DNA of 60,483 bases from assembly GCA_027002375.1 (NCBI GenBank), contig JALWZX010000035.1, forward strand, positions 1 to 60,483, given 5' to 3'. Numbering within the stretch: position 1 is the first letter of the stretch; the number at the start of each line of letters is the position of its first letter. The notes below the pieces were generated by a model that ran no database searches, had not been told where the DNA came from, and saw only the letters and a program-made list of their open reading frames with translations. A program made the translations under genes and the position numbers. The stretch comes from a candidate division WWE3 bacterium. GTDB lineage: Bacteria; Patescibacteriota; WWE3; 2-01-FULL-39-13. This document shows positions 7,932 to 16,019 of this stretch, in pieces.

Positions 7932-9413
7932 TTAATAATTTTCTGGTAAATCGTTTTCGATCAAAATAACAGGATTTTTTAAGCCTAGTTTTTCTAGTGT
8001 TGAGTTTAAATTTTTAATGCTATTTATGTAATTTATTTTTTTACGATCTACCTTATTAGCTAGTGCATTTGTTTTCTCATTTTTACCAACTAAAATTACT
8101 ACATCACAAACTTTATTTACTAATTCACTAAGTTCTTTATGAATTTCAATGGTTCTGTTTCCTAATTCCACAATGCCAGGTGTAACAATTATTCTTGTAT
8201 TTTTGTTAAAAGACTTTAATAAATCTAGCGCAACTTTAAATCCAGATACATTACTGCTGTATGAATCATCTATCAAAACTTTATCTTTCAAGTATTTTAC
8301 TTCTAATCTGTGCGAAACTGGTTTTAGATTTTTAACCGCATCACGAATGTTTGCATAACTTACACCTAGCTTTTTAGCCATTATTGTACTGGCTAGCAAA
8401 TTCGAAACATTTCCTAAACCTGCGATTGTCAAATTTTGAAACGCAAATTTTTTACCGTCAACTATAAAATCTACTGATAATTTGCCATTTGAATATTTCA
8501 TATTTTCATAATAATTATATGTAAAATTCTGTGATGGGCGGTTGTTGTTTTGGTAAAGGCTTTTATCACTTTGAACATTTTCTTTAACATTTTTTGGTGG
8601 AATTCCACCGTATAATATCGCGTTATCGGTAAATTTTAAATAATTTTGCTTAACATTTTGGTTATCAATGTTTAGTAATTTAAGAGATTCTTTACAATTC
8701 TTATCAACAGCTTTAATCAATTCAAATTTAGCCCTTATGGTATTTTTGATTGAACCAAATCGTTCTAAATGTTGCTCATTAATGCCTGTTAAAATAGCAT
8801 GATCAGGTAAAACCACATCACACAACTCCTTTATCTCGCCCCGCTTATATGCACCCATCTCACATATAAATATGTCGTAAGAGTCAGATAACTCTAAATC
8901 AACAACCTTATAAATTCCAAACAAAGTATTATAACTGTCAGGCGTTTTTAAAACCTTAAATTCAGTTTTCAAAATTTTATACAAGAATTCTTTAGTAGTT
9001 GTTTTACCAAAAGACCCTGTAATTCCTATAACAATTAAACCTTTAGATTTCAGTCTTAGAATTTTTGCCTTAACATTTCTTTTAACCAACACCCTATTCA
9101 GATATTCATAAGGCATTCTTGTTACCAAACTCGTCAACAAAAATATATATGGTTGTGTAATAAGAAGTATCCAAACGATAAAACCGACAATGCTACCGAA
9201 GTAAAGTAAAAATAACAACGCCAAAACCATATATAAGATTGAAACACGCATTAAAAACTTAGCTTTTGACGTATAAACTAAGGGTTTCTTATTTTCAACA
9301 GATCTCACAAAATAATTTCTAAAAACCCACTTTATAAACCGTCTCGCTTTGTAACCTTCAAGTTGCAAAATATGTAAATGTAATTTTAACGGAACAAATT
9401 TTTCAAGCATCAT
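7932..9413 (-). CDS. murF: MurF-type Mur ligase with N-terminal membrane segment
   Basis: UDP-MurNAc-tripeptide:D-Ala-D-Ala ligase adds the dipeptide made by Ddl. The central domain has the ATP-binding loop GITGSFGKTTTKEF (about 130-143), the substrate stretch TPDSYNTLFGIYKV and the ICEMGAYKRGEIKELC segment. The C-terminal domain has SHRLEV and IDDSYSSNVSGFKVALDLL. The usual N-terminal Rossmann-like domain is replaced by about 120 residues containing two hydrophobic helices (LYMVLALLFLLYFGSIV and FIVWILLITQPYIFLL), which should tether the enzyme to the inner membrane face. Adjacent Met codons at residues 1-2 leave a one-codon ambiguity, and a TATAAT box abuts them. It converges with ddl with only 7 bases between. 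Confidence 0.88.
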   Translation of the reverse strand: MMLEKFVPLKLHLHILQLEGYKARRFIKWVFRNYFVRSVENKKPLVYTSKAKFLMRVSILYMVLALLFLLYFGSIVGFIVWILLITQPYIFLLTSLVTRMPYEYLNRVLVKRNVKAKILRLKSKGLIVIGITGSFGKTTTKEFLYKILKTEFKVLKTPDSYNTLFGIYKVVDLELSDSYDIFICEMGAYKRGEIKELCDVVLPDHAILTGINEQHLERFGSIKNTIRAKFELIKAVDKNCKESLKLLNIDNQNVKQNYLKFTDNAILYGGIPPKNVKENVQSDKSLYQNNNRPSQNFTYNYYENMKYSNGKLSVDFIVDGKKFAFQNLTIAGLGNVSNLLASTIMAKKLGVSYANIRDAVKNLKPVSHRLEVKYLKDKVLIDDSYSSNVSGFKVALDLLKSFNKNTRIIVTPGIVELGNRTIEIHKELSELVNKVCDVVILVGKNEKTNALANKVDRKKINYINSIKNLNSTLEKLGLKNPVILIENDLPENY

Positions 9414-9432
9414 ATTATAACGTTACGTTGTT

Positions 9433-10166
9433 TTAACCACTTAAAAACTCTTGAACAATTTCTAAAAAATCATTTGGCCTATCTATGTGTGGGTGATGTT
9501 TTGCGCCCCAAACAATTCGCACATCACTATTTGGTATAAGGTTGTGAAAAACTTTGTCAGGTTCACATTTAGAATCTCGTCACGACTTCCCCATAAAATT
9601 AAAGTTCGGCAATTAATATTTGGTAGTAGAGTTTCAAAATTCTCGTTAACGACTTTAATAAATATATCTTTCATTGTGCTTGCGGTTTTAAAGTCAGAAC
9701 TCCCGATATGTTTACTTACAGCTCCTTTTACCATTTTAGGCGAAAAAGTTTTTAACGGTTTATACAATTTAACTAACGCCTTCTTATATTTTGATGTGGA
9801 ATTCACACCTGCACTATCAACTAAAATCAGATTCTCCACAATGTCATATTTAGATGCTAGCAAAATACTAATTCGCCCACCAAACGAATGCCCAATTACA
9901 TTAAAATTCTTAATGCCTAAGGAATTTGTAAAATCAATTACAAACCTTGCATAATCATAAGTGCCCCATGTTGTAACAGGTTGCGCGCTTTGTCCAAACC
10001 CAGGAAGATCTACCAAAACAATCTTATAATTCTTAGAAAGAGCAGTAGAAATATTACGCCAGTCGGCCAAAGAACATTTCCAACCATGAAGAATTACAAT
10101 AACAGACGAGTTATCTTCACCATAAAGTTCATAATTTATTAACAAGTCATTAATTGTTGTAAACAT
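9433..10166 (-). CDS. Alpha/beta hydrolase interrupted by a -1 frameshift near its 3' end
   Basis: The N-terminal about 200 residues are a clear alpha/beta hydrolase: oxyanion segment VILHGWKCSLADW, nucleophile elbow VIGHSFGGR (Ser about residue 93) and acid loop LILWGSRDEIL. In the frame of the start codon the protein turns to unrelated residues after NLTKFF and stops at 9483. Shifting by -1 at a run of five T (9547-9551 on the plus strand) restores HNLIPNSDVRIVWGAKHHPH, which supplies the catalytic His. It then continues to a stop at 9433-9435. So the triad is complete only across the shift. A one-base indel, a pseudogene or programmed slippage could each explain it. The start ATG is preceded by a long inverted repeat (10168-10259). 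Confidence 0.85.
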
Positions 10167-10167
10167 A

Positions 10168-10259
10168 TATTCGTTTTTATGGCCAACACCAGTGCTTGCA
10201 TTAAGCTATAGTAGCGCTAAGTGTATTTGCCCAAATCACACTATCCATAAAAACGAATA
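10168..10259. repeat. Widely spaced 15-bp perfect inverted repeat
   Basis: TATTCGTTTTTATGG at 10168-10182 is the exact reverse complement of 10245-10259, separated by 62 bases. It begins one base upstream of the hydrolase start codon at 10166 and so lies in its leader or promoter. It could be the ends of a tiny inverted-repeat element, a long leader stem, or an operator pair. I find no target-site duplication. The rest of 10260-10436 shows no gene. Confidence 0.7.
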
Positions 10260-10436
10260 GTCATGCTTATTATCACAAAAGTTAGGTTGTACTTAACATA
10301 GTTATGGGAATATATAGTTAGTATTTGGTGTTAACCATTATTAAGTCAACTTTATAATAATTGACACCATTGTAAAGTTTAGTGTGTAATGTGGAATAAA
10401 GTTTCAGAAGCTTTATGCAAATTTCTTCAGTCAAAT

Positions 10437-11567
10437 TTAATCAATAAAAGCTTCGAAGTATTTTCGATAGATGTATTTCCTAGCATAATTTTTCTCATTT
10501 TTATAAATTTCTAATATTCCTAATATTATAAGTCTGTCAATAACCTTTTGAGCACCAGGTCGTGTAAAACCAGTTGCGCTCATAACACTTTTTGTATTTA
10601 CGATTGGATTAGAAAATAGAAAATGCAGTACTTTCATACTACTTTCTGACTCTCTTTTGGTTAACATTTGTATTTTCTCCATGTCTTGATCACGTATAGC
10701 ACGAATTTTTTTTGATACAACTATACTGTCTTGTGCTGTTTGTTCAACAGCATCTAAGAAAAATTCTAGCCATACAAAAACATTGCCATTATGATAGGCA
10801 TTAAGTCGATCGTAATAGAGTTGTCTATGCCTTTTAAAAAAGGATGACAAAAACAAAACTGGATTCTCTAATAATTCCTTTTTTAAAAAGAGAAAAGTGA
10901 TTAACAGGCGACCCGTTCTACCATTGCCGTCCAAAAATGGGTGAATAGTTTCAAATTGTGCGTGAGCATATGCTATGTGAATGAGTGGTGTCGTTATTGT
11001 ATCGTTATGCAAAAACTTTTCTAAATCATCAAGTGCCTTGTGCATATACATTGGCGGTGGTGGTACAAAGATTGCATTTTTAAGTGTTGCTGCACCAATC
11101 CAGTTTTGGGATTTACGAAATTCTCCAGGAGTAGATGGCTGTGTTTCTCTCGCTCCTTGCATTAACTCCTTGTGTAATTCTTTAATAAATCTTAAAGATA
11201 CAGGGAAGTTTTTTAGTCTTTCAATGCCATAGTTTAGCGCCTTAATATAAAAAATTATGTCATAAGCGTCACCACCTTTATTATCTCCCGCGGAAATTTC
11301 AAGTGCATCCGCCATGGTTGCTTGTGTTCCCTCGATTTGAGATGACGATGTAGCATCTTTAAATGCAAACATTTTAAGGAAAAATTCTATATCAGGTAGT
11401 GTTTGTGTTATTCCATCTAATTTCCCTATTAACCTTTCCGCGTTAGCTGCTTTATTCAGCAATCGTTGATCAACCAGGAACATTTCCTTCTGTGGAAATG
11501 ACTCTGGTAAAGAAGCAATATATCCTGATGGTTGTTTTACTTTTTTGCAAATTATAAATTTTTTCAT
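10437..11567 (-). CDS. Fic family protein with N-terminal inhibitory motif
   Basis: Fic proteins transfer AMP (or other phosphate-containing groups) from nucleotides to target proteins. The full catalytic motif HPFLDGNGRTGR is at residues 209-220, with the catalytic His first and the Gly/Asn/Arg anion-binding part intact. The autoinhibitory motif SSQIEG (residues 75-80) lies upstream, which makes this a class II Fic protein whose activity is normally restrained by the Glu. The flap (IFVPPPP, about 167-173) is present. The C-terminal about 90 residues look like a winged helix (TKSVMSATGFTRPGAQKVIDRL), as in DUF4172/Fic-HTH proteins, so it may also bind DNA. It is monocistronic, next to the tRNA-Ser gene, and has no adjacent antitoxin gene. 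Confidence 0.92.
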   Translation of the reverse strand: MKKFIICKKVKQPSGYIASLPESFPQKEMFLVDQRLLNKAANAERLIGKLDGITQTLPDIEFFLKMFAFKDATSSSQIEGTQATMADALEISAGDNKGGDAYDIIFYIKALNYGIERLKNFPVSLRFIKELHKELMQGARETQPSTPGEFRKSQNWIGAATLKNAIFVPPPPMYMHKALDDLEKFLHNDTITTPLIHIAYAHAQFETIHPFLDGNGRTGRLLITFLFLKKELLENPVLFLSSFFKRHRQLYYDRLNAYHNGNVFVWLEFFLDAVEQTAQDSIVVSKKIRAIRDQDMEKIQMLTKRESESSMKVLHFLFSNPIVNTKSVMSATGFTRPGAQKVIDRLIILGILEIYKNEKNYARKYIYRKYFEAFID

Positions 11568-11808
11568 TTTAGTTTACATCTACCCAACAGATATAAACTA
11601 TATTAGCCTTTAGTTTACATCTTGTCAAGAATGCAAACTAATTTCACTCAAATATTTCAATTTTGTAATGGATTCTAGCGTACGTACTACACGCTTTGAT
11701 TTTTATACTGGTGGTACCTTTTGGATGAAATCCGAACTTATTTTGAAGAAAATTCTGAATAGGAAGCGGAATGCTTCAAATTCAGCCGAAAATGCAAAAA
11801 TCGCAAAA

Positions 11809-11896
11809 TGGCGGAGGGGGTGGGATTCGAACCCACGTGGCCCGAAGGCCGCAAGCTTTTCGAGAGCTGCCAGTTAAACCACTCCTGCACCCCTCC
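11809..11896 (-). tRNA. tRNA-Ser(CGA)
   Basis: Read on the minus strand, the acceptor arm GGAGGGG pairs with CCCCTCC, followed by discriminator G and an encoded CCA (11809-11811). The anticodon loop is CTCGAAA, giving anticodon CGA for codon UCG. A long variable arm (GCGGCC TTCG GGCC) marks it as class II serine tRNA, and the T loop TTCGAAT is standard. An encoded CCA end is also seen in the two other tRNAs of the window. Confidence 0.95.
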
Positions 11897-11913
11897 TCCA
11901 CAGACCATACTTG

Positions 11914-11942
11914 ATTATATCCTGAACAACACATAATGTGAA
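11914..11942 (-). promoter_or_regulatory. Sigma-70-type promoter of tRNA-Ser
   Basis: On the minus strand TTCACA (11937-11942) and TATAAT (11914-11919) are separated by 17 bases. Transcription would start a few bases before the tRNA 5' end at 11896. This is one of the few places where both boxes match the consensus well. Confidence 0.65.
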
Positions 11943-12126
11943 TAATTGTAAAGAGGTCTTATTTCTACTTTGCGTTTAATGCAAACACTGGATTTTAAAA
12001 GATTAACGCGTGTATTTAATACGGTATTTTTCTAAATCGTATCATCGTCAAGATTTCAATACTTCTCGATCATAATTTTATGCTACTATTAAACCGATTA
12101 TCAGTTATGCTTTTTGAGTTCAAGAG

Positions 12127-12963
12127 ATGTCTATAAAGAATACAAACCTAACAATTGAAGACATATTAGAAGCACTGTCATTACCAACCAATCAATTTAA
12201 TGCTTTTTTAAAATCATTTGAAGAATCATATACAGATGCAAGAGTCGCCAAAAAACATGAGAAACATATTTATAATGACATGGACATGATTTTTGAAGTT
12301 TTATATAGCTTTTATGTTGATAGGTTAGGTGACAGAGCGTTTGGTAATTTTATTCAAGAGCTTAACTTAATTTCTTTAGATGCCAAAACAACTCAAGCCT
12401 TATATAATTTGCTTAGATTGTTGAAAAAGATGTTATGGATATCAGATGTTCACTTATTATATCGATATGTACAAGAACTAATGATTATATATTCTTCGAG
12501 TATATTTTTTTCTAACGGAAACTTAAAGATGGCAGGATATCGCTTATTATCAGAAATGATATTTGCATTAACCATTTTGGAGTGGAGACTCCGCAGTAAG
12601 CGTGGTAAACAAGAGACTATAAAATATCTAGGTATAGATAACGCGGACAAGCTCGTTAATATTGTTGATGAAGTGGAGTTTGCGTTTATAGCGTTGTATG
12701 AATATCTAATGGATGTTGAATATGCATATACTGAAACTCATACAGCTCAGTTAGAACATAACAGAGATTTGCATGGATATAAGTATAGAAAGAATTCAAC
12801 CGAAACTCATGATAAGTTTTTAAAACATGTTAGACGGGGCATAGAATTATTTTTTTCTGGATATTGGTTTGATAATATTTTAGATAAACACGGTATGCTT
12901 AAAGAACTTCGTAGTGCGGTGAGAGAGCGTAAGTATCGTAAAATAAAAGATGCGAGACGGTAA
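12127..12963 (+). CDS. Hypothetical all-helical protein
   Basis: The 278 residues are predicted mainly helical by composition, with charged amphipathic stretches. Examples are TQALYNLLRLLKKMLW, YRYVQELMIIYSSSIFF and LLSEMIFALTILEWRLR. There is no signal peptide, no clear membrane span and no catalytic motif. The C-terminus is basic (LRSAVRERKYRKIKDARR). I do not recognise the family. It ends 27 bases before tRNA-Arg and could be co-transcribed with it. The 230 bases before it hold only the tRNA-Ser promoter. Confidence 0.65.
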   Translation: MSIKNTNLTIEDILEALSLPTNQFNAFLKSFEESYTDARVAKKHEKHIYNDMDMIFEVLYSFYVDRLGDRAFGNFIQELNLISLDAKTTQALYNLLRLLKKMLWISDVHLLYRYVQELMIIYSSSIFFSNGNLKMAGYRLLSEMIFALTILEWRLRSKRGKQETIKYLGIDNADKLVNIVDEVEFAFIALYEYLMDVEYAYTETHTAQLEHNRDLHGYKYRKNSTETHDKFLKHVRRGIELFFSGYWFDNILDKHGMLKELRSAVRERKYRKIKDARR

Positions 12964-12990
12964 GCTAGCTTTATGAGTATTAGAGATCGT

Positions 12991-13067
12991 GCACCCATAG
13001 CTCAGCTGGATAGAGCGCAACTTTGCGGAAGTTGAGGTCGCAGGTTCGAATCCTGCTGGGTGCGCCA
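12991..13067 (+). tRNA. tRNA-Arg(GCG)
   Basis: Acceptor GCACCCA pairs with TGGGTGC, then discriminator G and encoded CCA. The D stem is GCTC/GAGC with an A at the usual arginine-identity position in the D loop. The anticodon stem is CAACT/AGTTG with loop TTGCGGA, so the anticodon is GCG (codons CGC, CGU by wobble). Most bacteria read this box with an ACG anticodon that TadA edits to inosine, so G34 is unusual. Confidence 0.93.
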
Positions 13068-13094
13068 GAATATAAATGTACTATAATAAGTATA

Positions 13095-13907
13095 ATGATA
13101 AGAATTCTACATAAATTACATACGCCAAACAAATTAAAAAAACAGAGACTTACGAAATATGCGACATTGTTAATAGTTCTTGGTAGCCTTTTGTTTACAA
13201 CGCAGCAAACAGCCAATGCCCAAGACGCTTGCAAAGATTATCTAAGACAGCATATATCAGTTAATGGTCAAGACAATACAAAATCGCAAAATCAACAAGC
13301 ACCAGTTCCACCGCCAAGTCAACCAGGTGCTGTAAAAACGGTCGACATAAATGATCAACTAGGTAAACCTGTTAACATCCATTTTTTCACATCTCAAAAT
13401 TGCAAGGTTTGCCCAGAAATGCGAGACAATTTATATGAGTTTGATGCCATGAATCAAAAGGTAACACTTAAAGAATATGAGTTAACGCAAATTGATGCGA
13501 CCTATTTGCTTAAGAACGCAGAAAAAGTGCTCGATATTGATCTTAAAAGTGCGCCAATTATTTTTGTGGGAACTTACCCGGTTGTTGGTGCATGTAATAT
13601 TTACAATGAAGTTCCATACCTTTTGCAGTCGCTCATAAATGTTTCTAACGGCAACTCAAAATCTTTGATTGATGACTTAATTAGTTTAGGTGGAAATCAA
13701 AAGATTCTCACAGACAAAGAGATTGATACATTAAAAGAAGATTATAATATTGTTGAGAAAACAAGTGATCAAGATGATAACGCCAAATCTCAAGACAAAG
13801 AAGTTACCCCAACTCCACAACAAAATAATCAACAAACACAACGCGCACAAGTATCATTTTTTGAAAGATTAATATTGCTCATAAAACATTTATTGGGAAT
13901 TCAATAG
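13095..13907 (+). CDS. Secreted thioredoxin-fold protein with a CxxC motif
   Basis: A signal peptide or anchor lies at about residues 18-42 (YATLLIVLGSLLFTTQQTANAQ). After a Gln/Pro-rich linker, residues about 95-195 form a thioredoxin-like domain. It shows strand VNIHFFTSQNC, redox motif CKVC, and the cis-Pro loop SAPIIFVGTYPVVG. The extracytoplasmic location suggests disulfide exchange on exported proteins; the secretion locus downstream in this window exports several Cys-rich proteins. A low-complexity Gln/Asn tail and a final hydrophobic helix (ERLILLIKHLLGI) may hold it at the membrane. An open frame reaches upstream into tRNA-Arg, but the ATG at 13095 is the plausible start. Confidence 0.8.
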   Translation: MIRILHKLHTPNKLKKQRLTKYATLLIVLGSLLFTTQQTANAQDACKDYLRQHISVNGQDNTKSQNQQAPVPPPSQPGAVKTVDINDQLGKPVNIHFFTSQNCKVCPEMRDNLYEFDAMNQKVTLKEYELTQIDATYLLKNAEKVLDIDLKSAPIIFVGTYPVVGACNIYNEVPYLLQSLINVSNGNSKSLIDDLISLGGNQKILTDKEIDTLKEDYNIVEKTSDQDDNAKSQDKEVTPTPQQNNQQTQRAQVSFFERLILLIKHLLGIQ

Positions 13908-13912
13908 TATAT

Positions 13913-13990
13913 ATGAAACGCCACTGGCTAAAGTCCGCGGGTTCTTATGATGATAAGTTCCAAAGTGTGTGGTTTTAAGTTTGGCGATAA
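13913..13990 (+). repeat. Two-hairpin palindromic repeat, copy B (degenerate)
   Basis: It starts ATGAAACGCCACTGGCTAAA and ends in the shared TTTGGCGATAA. It keeps the outline of both hairpins, but several stem bases are mismatched (CCACTGGC/GTCCGCGG) and about 25 bases of the middle are missing relative to the copies at 6.0 and 35.4 kb. This looks like an old, decaying copy. It fills the gap between the thioredoxin-fold gene and dnaG. Confidence 0.75.
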
Positions 13991-14147
13991 TAAGTATGTT
14001 TGGCTAACAAGAAGAATTAGGCTTAAACACACTTAGATAATTAAGAAATCCAGCAGGTTAATTAAGGTTGATGAATCTTGTATTTTCTACCAAACCAAAC
14101 CCGGACATACTTCTCGACCGCACCATTTTTCGTGCTACAATCAACAC

Positions 14148-16016
14148 ATGAACAATATTGATCGAGTAAAAGAAAAAATTGACATCGTAGATTTGGTAAG
14201 TACATATGTTCCTTTAAAAAGATCAGGTAGAAACTACAAAGGTTTATGCCCTTTTCACAATGAAAAAACGCCATCTTTCATGGTTTCCCCGGAACTTCAG
14301 ATTTTCAAGTGTTTTGGTTGTGGCAAAGGGGGCGATATTTTTAAATTTATAATGGAAATCGAAGGTGTTGATTTTCCCGAAGCGCTCAAGATATTAGCCG
14401 ACAAGGCGGGTGTAACACTAGATTATGAATCATCCGAAAAGTATAAAAAAGAAAAAAGTATTAAACAAAAAATTATAGAAATAAATACAATAACTGAAAG
14501 ATACTATCATCTACTTCTCACAAAACATAAATACGGTAAAAAAGCTAGAGATTATCTTAAAAACAGAAATGTAACAGAAGAAATGATAAAAGAGTTTGAA
14601 TTAGGATACGCTCCTAATTCATGGTCTGCCCTTACAAAGTTTTTGCAAAAAAAGGGTTATTCCAAAGATGATATAGTTCTTGCTGGACTTGCAAAATATA
14701 AAAATAATAAAAAAGATACATATGATGTTTTCAGAGCAAGGTTAATGTTTCCTCTTAAAGACCATTTAGATAGGGTTGTGGGTTTTTCTGCTAGGGCACT
14801 TCTGTCAAACCAAGAACCTAAATATATAAATTCTCCTGAAACGCCAGTTTTTCATAAAGATCAATTTTTGTATGGGCTAAACCTAGCAAAAACTCATATC
14901 AAACAAGAAAAGAAGGCAATCATTGTAGAAGGGCAATTTGATATGATTTCCCCCTATCAAAAAGGTGTCAAAAACATAGTTGCTTCAATGGGTACTGCCC
15001 TAACCACAAGACAAGCAGGTTTAATAAAACGTTATGCCGACACGGTAATCTTGATGCTAGATAGCGACACTGCCGGTGTTACCGCAGCACTGCGAGGTAT
15101 TGAAGCTATAAAAATGCAGGAGTTAAACATTTTTGTTGTGCAGTTGCCTAAAAAATATAAAGATCCAGATGAATTGGCACAAGAGAGTATTAGCAAACTC
15201 AAAGACTTGATAACTGACGCCATGCCAATTTGGGATTTTTACTTTAAGTATGCATCAGAGATGTATAATTTTGACGATGTTTACCAAAGGCAAAAAGCAT
15301 CAATCTTTTTGCTACAAAAGATAAAACAAATTGATGATAAGGTTATGCAAGCAGAATACATTAAAAAGTTTGCTGAACTCTTTGATGTAGACGAAGAAAC
15401 TGTGATTTCCCAATTACAAAAGGTAAAAAACACACCTACTAAAATCGATCCAAACGCTAAAATACTAAATGATGATGTGGAAGTCAAAATTGATGCAATA
15501 GTTAAAGAATCTGGTATTAAAAACGCCGATATATCTGAAGTTTATCTATTAGTTCTATTGTTACAATTAGAGCCAAATGATATTAAGTTGGTTATAACAC
15601 AAGTTGAGCCAAAATATTTTGAAACAGAAGAACTAAAACAATTGTTCACGTTATTACAAGATTCAGTTAAAACAGAAGAAAACCTTGATGTTAAAGAGTT
15701 TTATGATAAACTACAGGATAACTATCCAGAAGTACATAAAGTTTTTGAAAACATTTATTTATCAGATGTATGGGAATTACGGCTGAGTTCCCCATCATCA
15801 CAGTCTAATAATTTAAATTCGTCGTCTTTTGAATATATTGAGAAAGATATTGTTTCAACAATACGAAGGCTTAAAAGGAACTTTCACGAGCGAAAGTTAA
15901 ACGAAATCGCAAAAGCACAAAAAAAAGCTGAAGCAATGTCTGATGAAAACAAATTGCAGAAATTGAAAAAACAAGCTCGATATCACGCAAAAGAAAAGTC
16001 GAATTTATCATCATAA
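14148..16016 (+). CDS. dnaG: DNA primase
   Basis: DnaG lays RNA primers at the replication fork. The CHC2 zinc ribbon is complete: CPFH at residues 34-37 and CFGC at 55-58. The catalytic core follows (LGYAPNSW, then DHLDRVVGFSARAL and KYINSPETPVFHK). The TOPRIM part shows IIVEGQFDMI and VILMLDSDTAG with its acidic residues. The C-terminal about 200 residues match the loosely conserved helicase-binding region. The length (622) is normal. A TACAAT box (14136-14141) lies only 6 bases before the ATG, so the transcript should be leaderless. The sigma factor gene starts 3 bases after the stop, giving a dnaG-rpoD pair as in the classical macromolecular synthesis operon. Confidence 0.97.
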   Translation: MNNIDRVKEKIDIVDLVSTYVPLKRSGRNYKGLCPFHNEKTPSFMVSPELQIFKCFGCGKGGDIFKFIMEIEGVDFPEALKILADKAGVTLDYESSEKYKKEKSIKQKIIEINTITERYYHLLLTKHKYGKKARDYLKNRNVTEEMIKEFELGYAPNSWSALTKFLQKKGYSKDDIVLAGLAKYKNNKKDTYDVFRARLMFPLKDHLDRVVGFSARALLSNQEPKYINSPETPVFHKDQFLYGLNLAKTHIKQEKKAIIVEGQFDMISPYQKGVKNIVASMGTALTTRQAGLIKRYADTVILMLDSDTAGVTAALRGIEAIKMQELNIFVVQLPKKYKDPDELAQESISKLKDLITDAMPIWDFYFKYASEMYNFDDVYQRQKASIFLLQKIKQIDDKVMQAEYIKKFAELFDVDEETVISQLQKVKNTPTKIDPNAKILNDDVEVKIDAIVKESGIKNADISEVYLLVLLLQLEPNDIKLVITQVEPKYFETEELKQLFTLLQDSVKTEENLDVKEFYDKLQDNYPEVHKVFENIYLSDVWELRLSSPSSQSNNLNSSSFEYIEKDIVSTIRRLKRNFHERKLNEIAKAQKKAEAMSDENKLQKLKKQARYHAKEKSNLSS

Positions 16017-16019
16017 TAT

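Noticed and set aside
11668..11877. Plus-strand open frame through tRNA-Ser
   Set aside because: Its end is the antisense tRNA; it has no homology-like features.
13023..13094. Longer N-terminus of the thioredoxin-fold protein
   Set aside because: The frame extends into tRNA-Arg; the residues are tRNA-derived and the signal peptide starts after the ATG at 13095.
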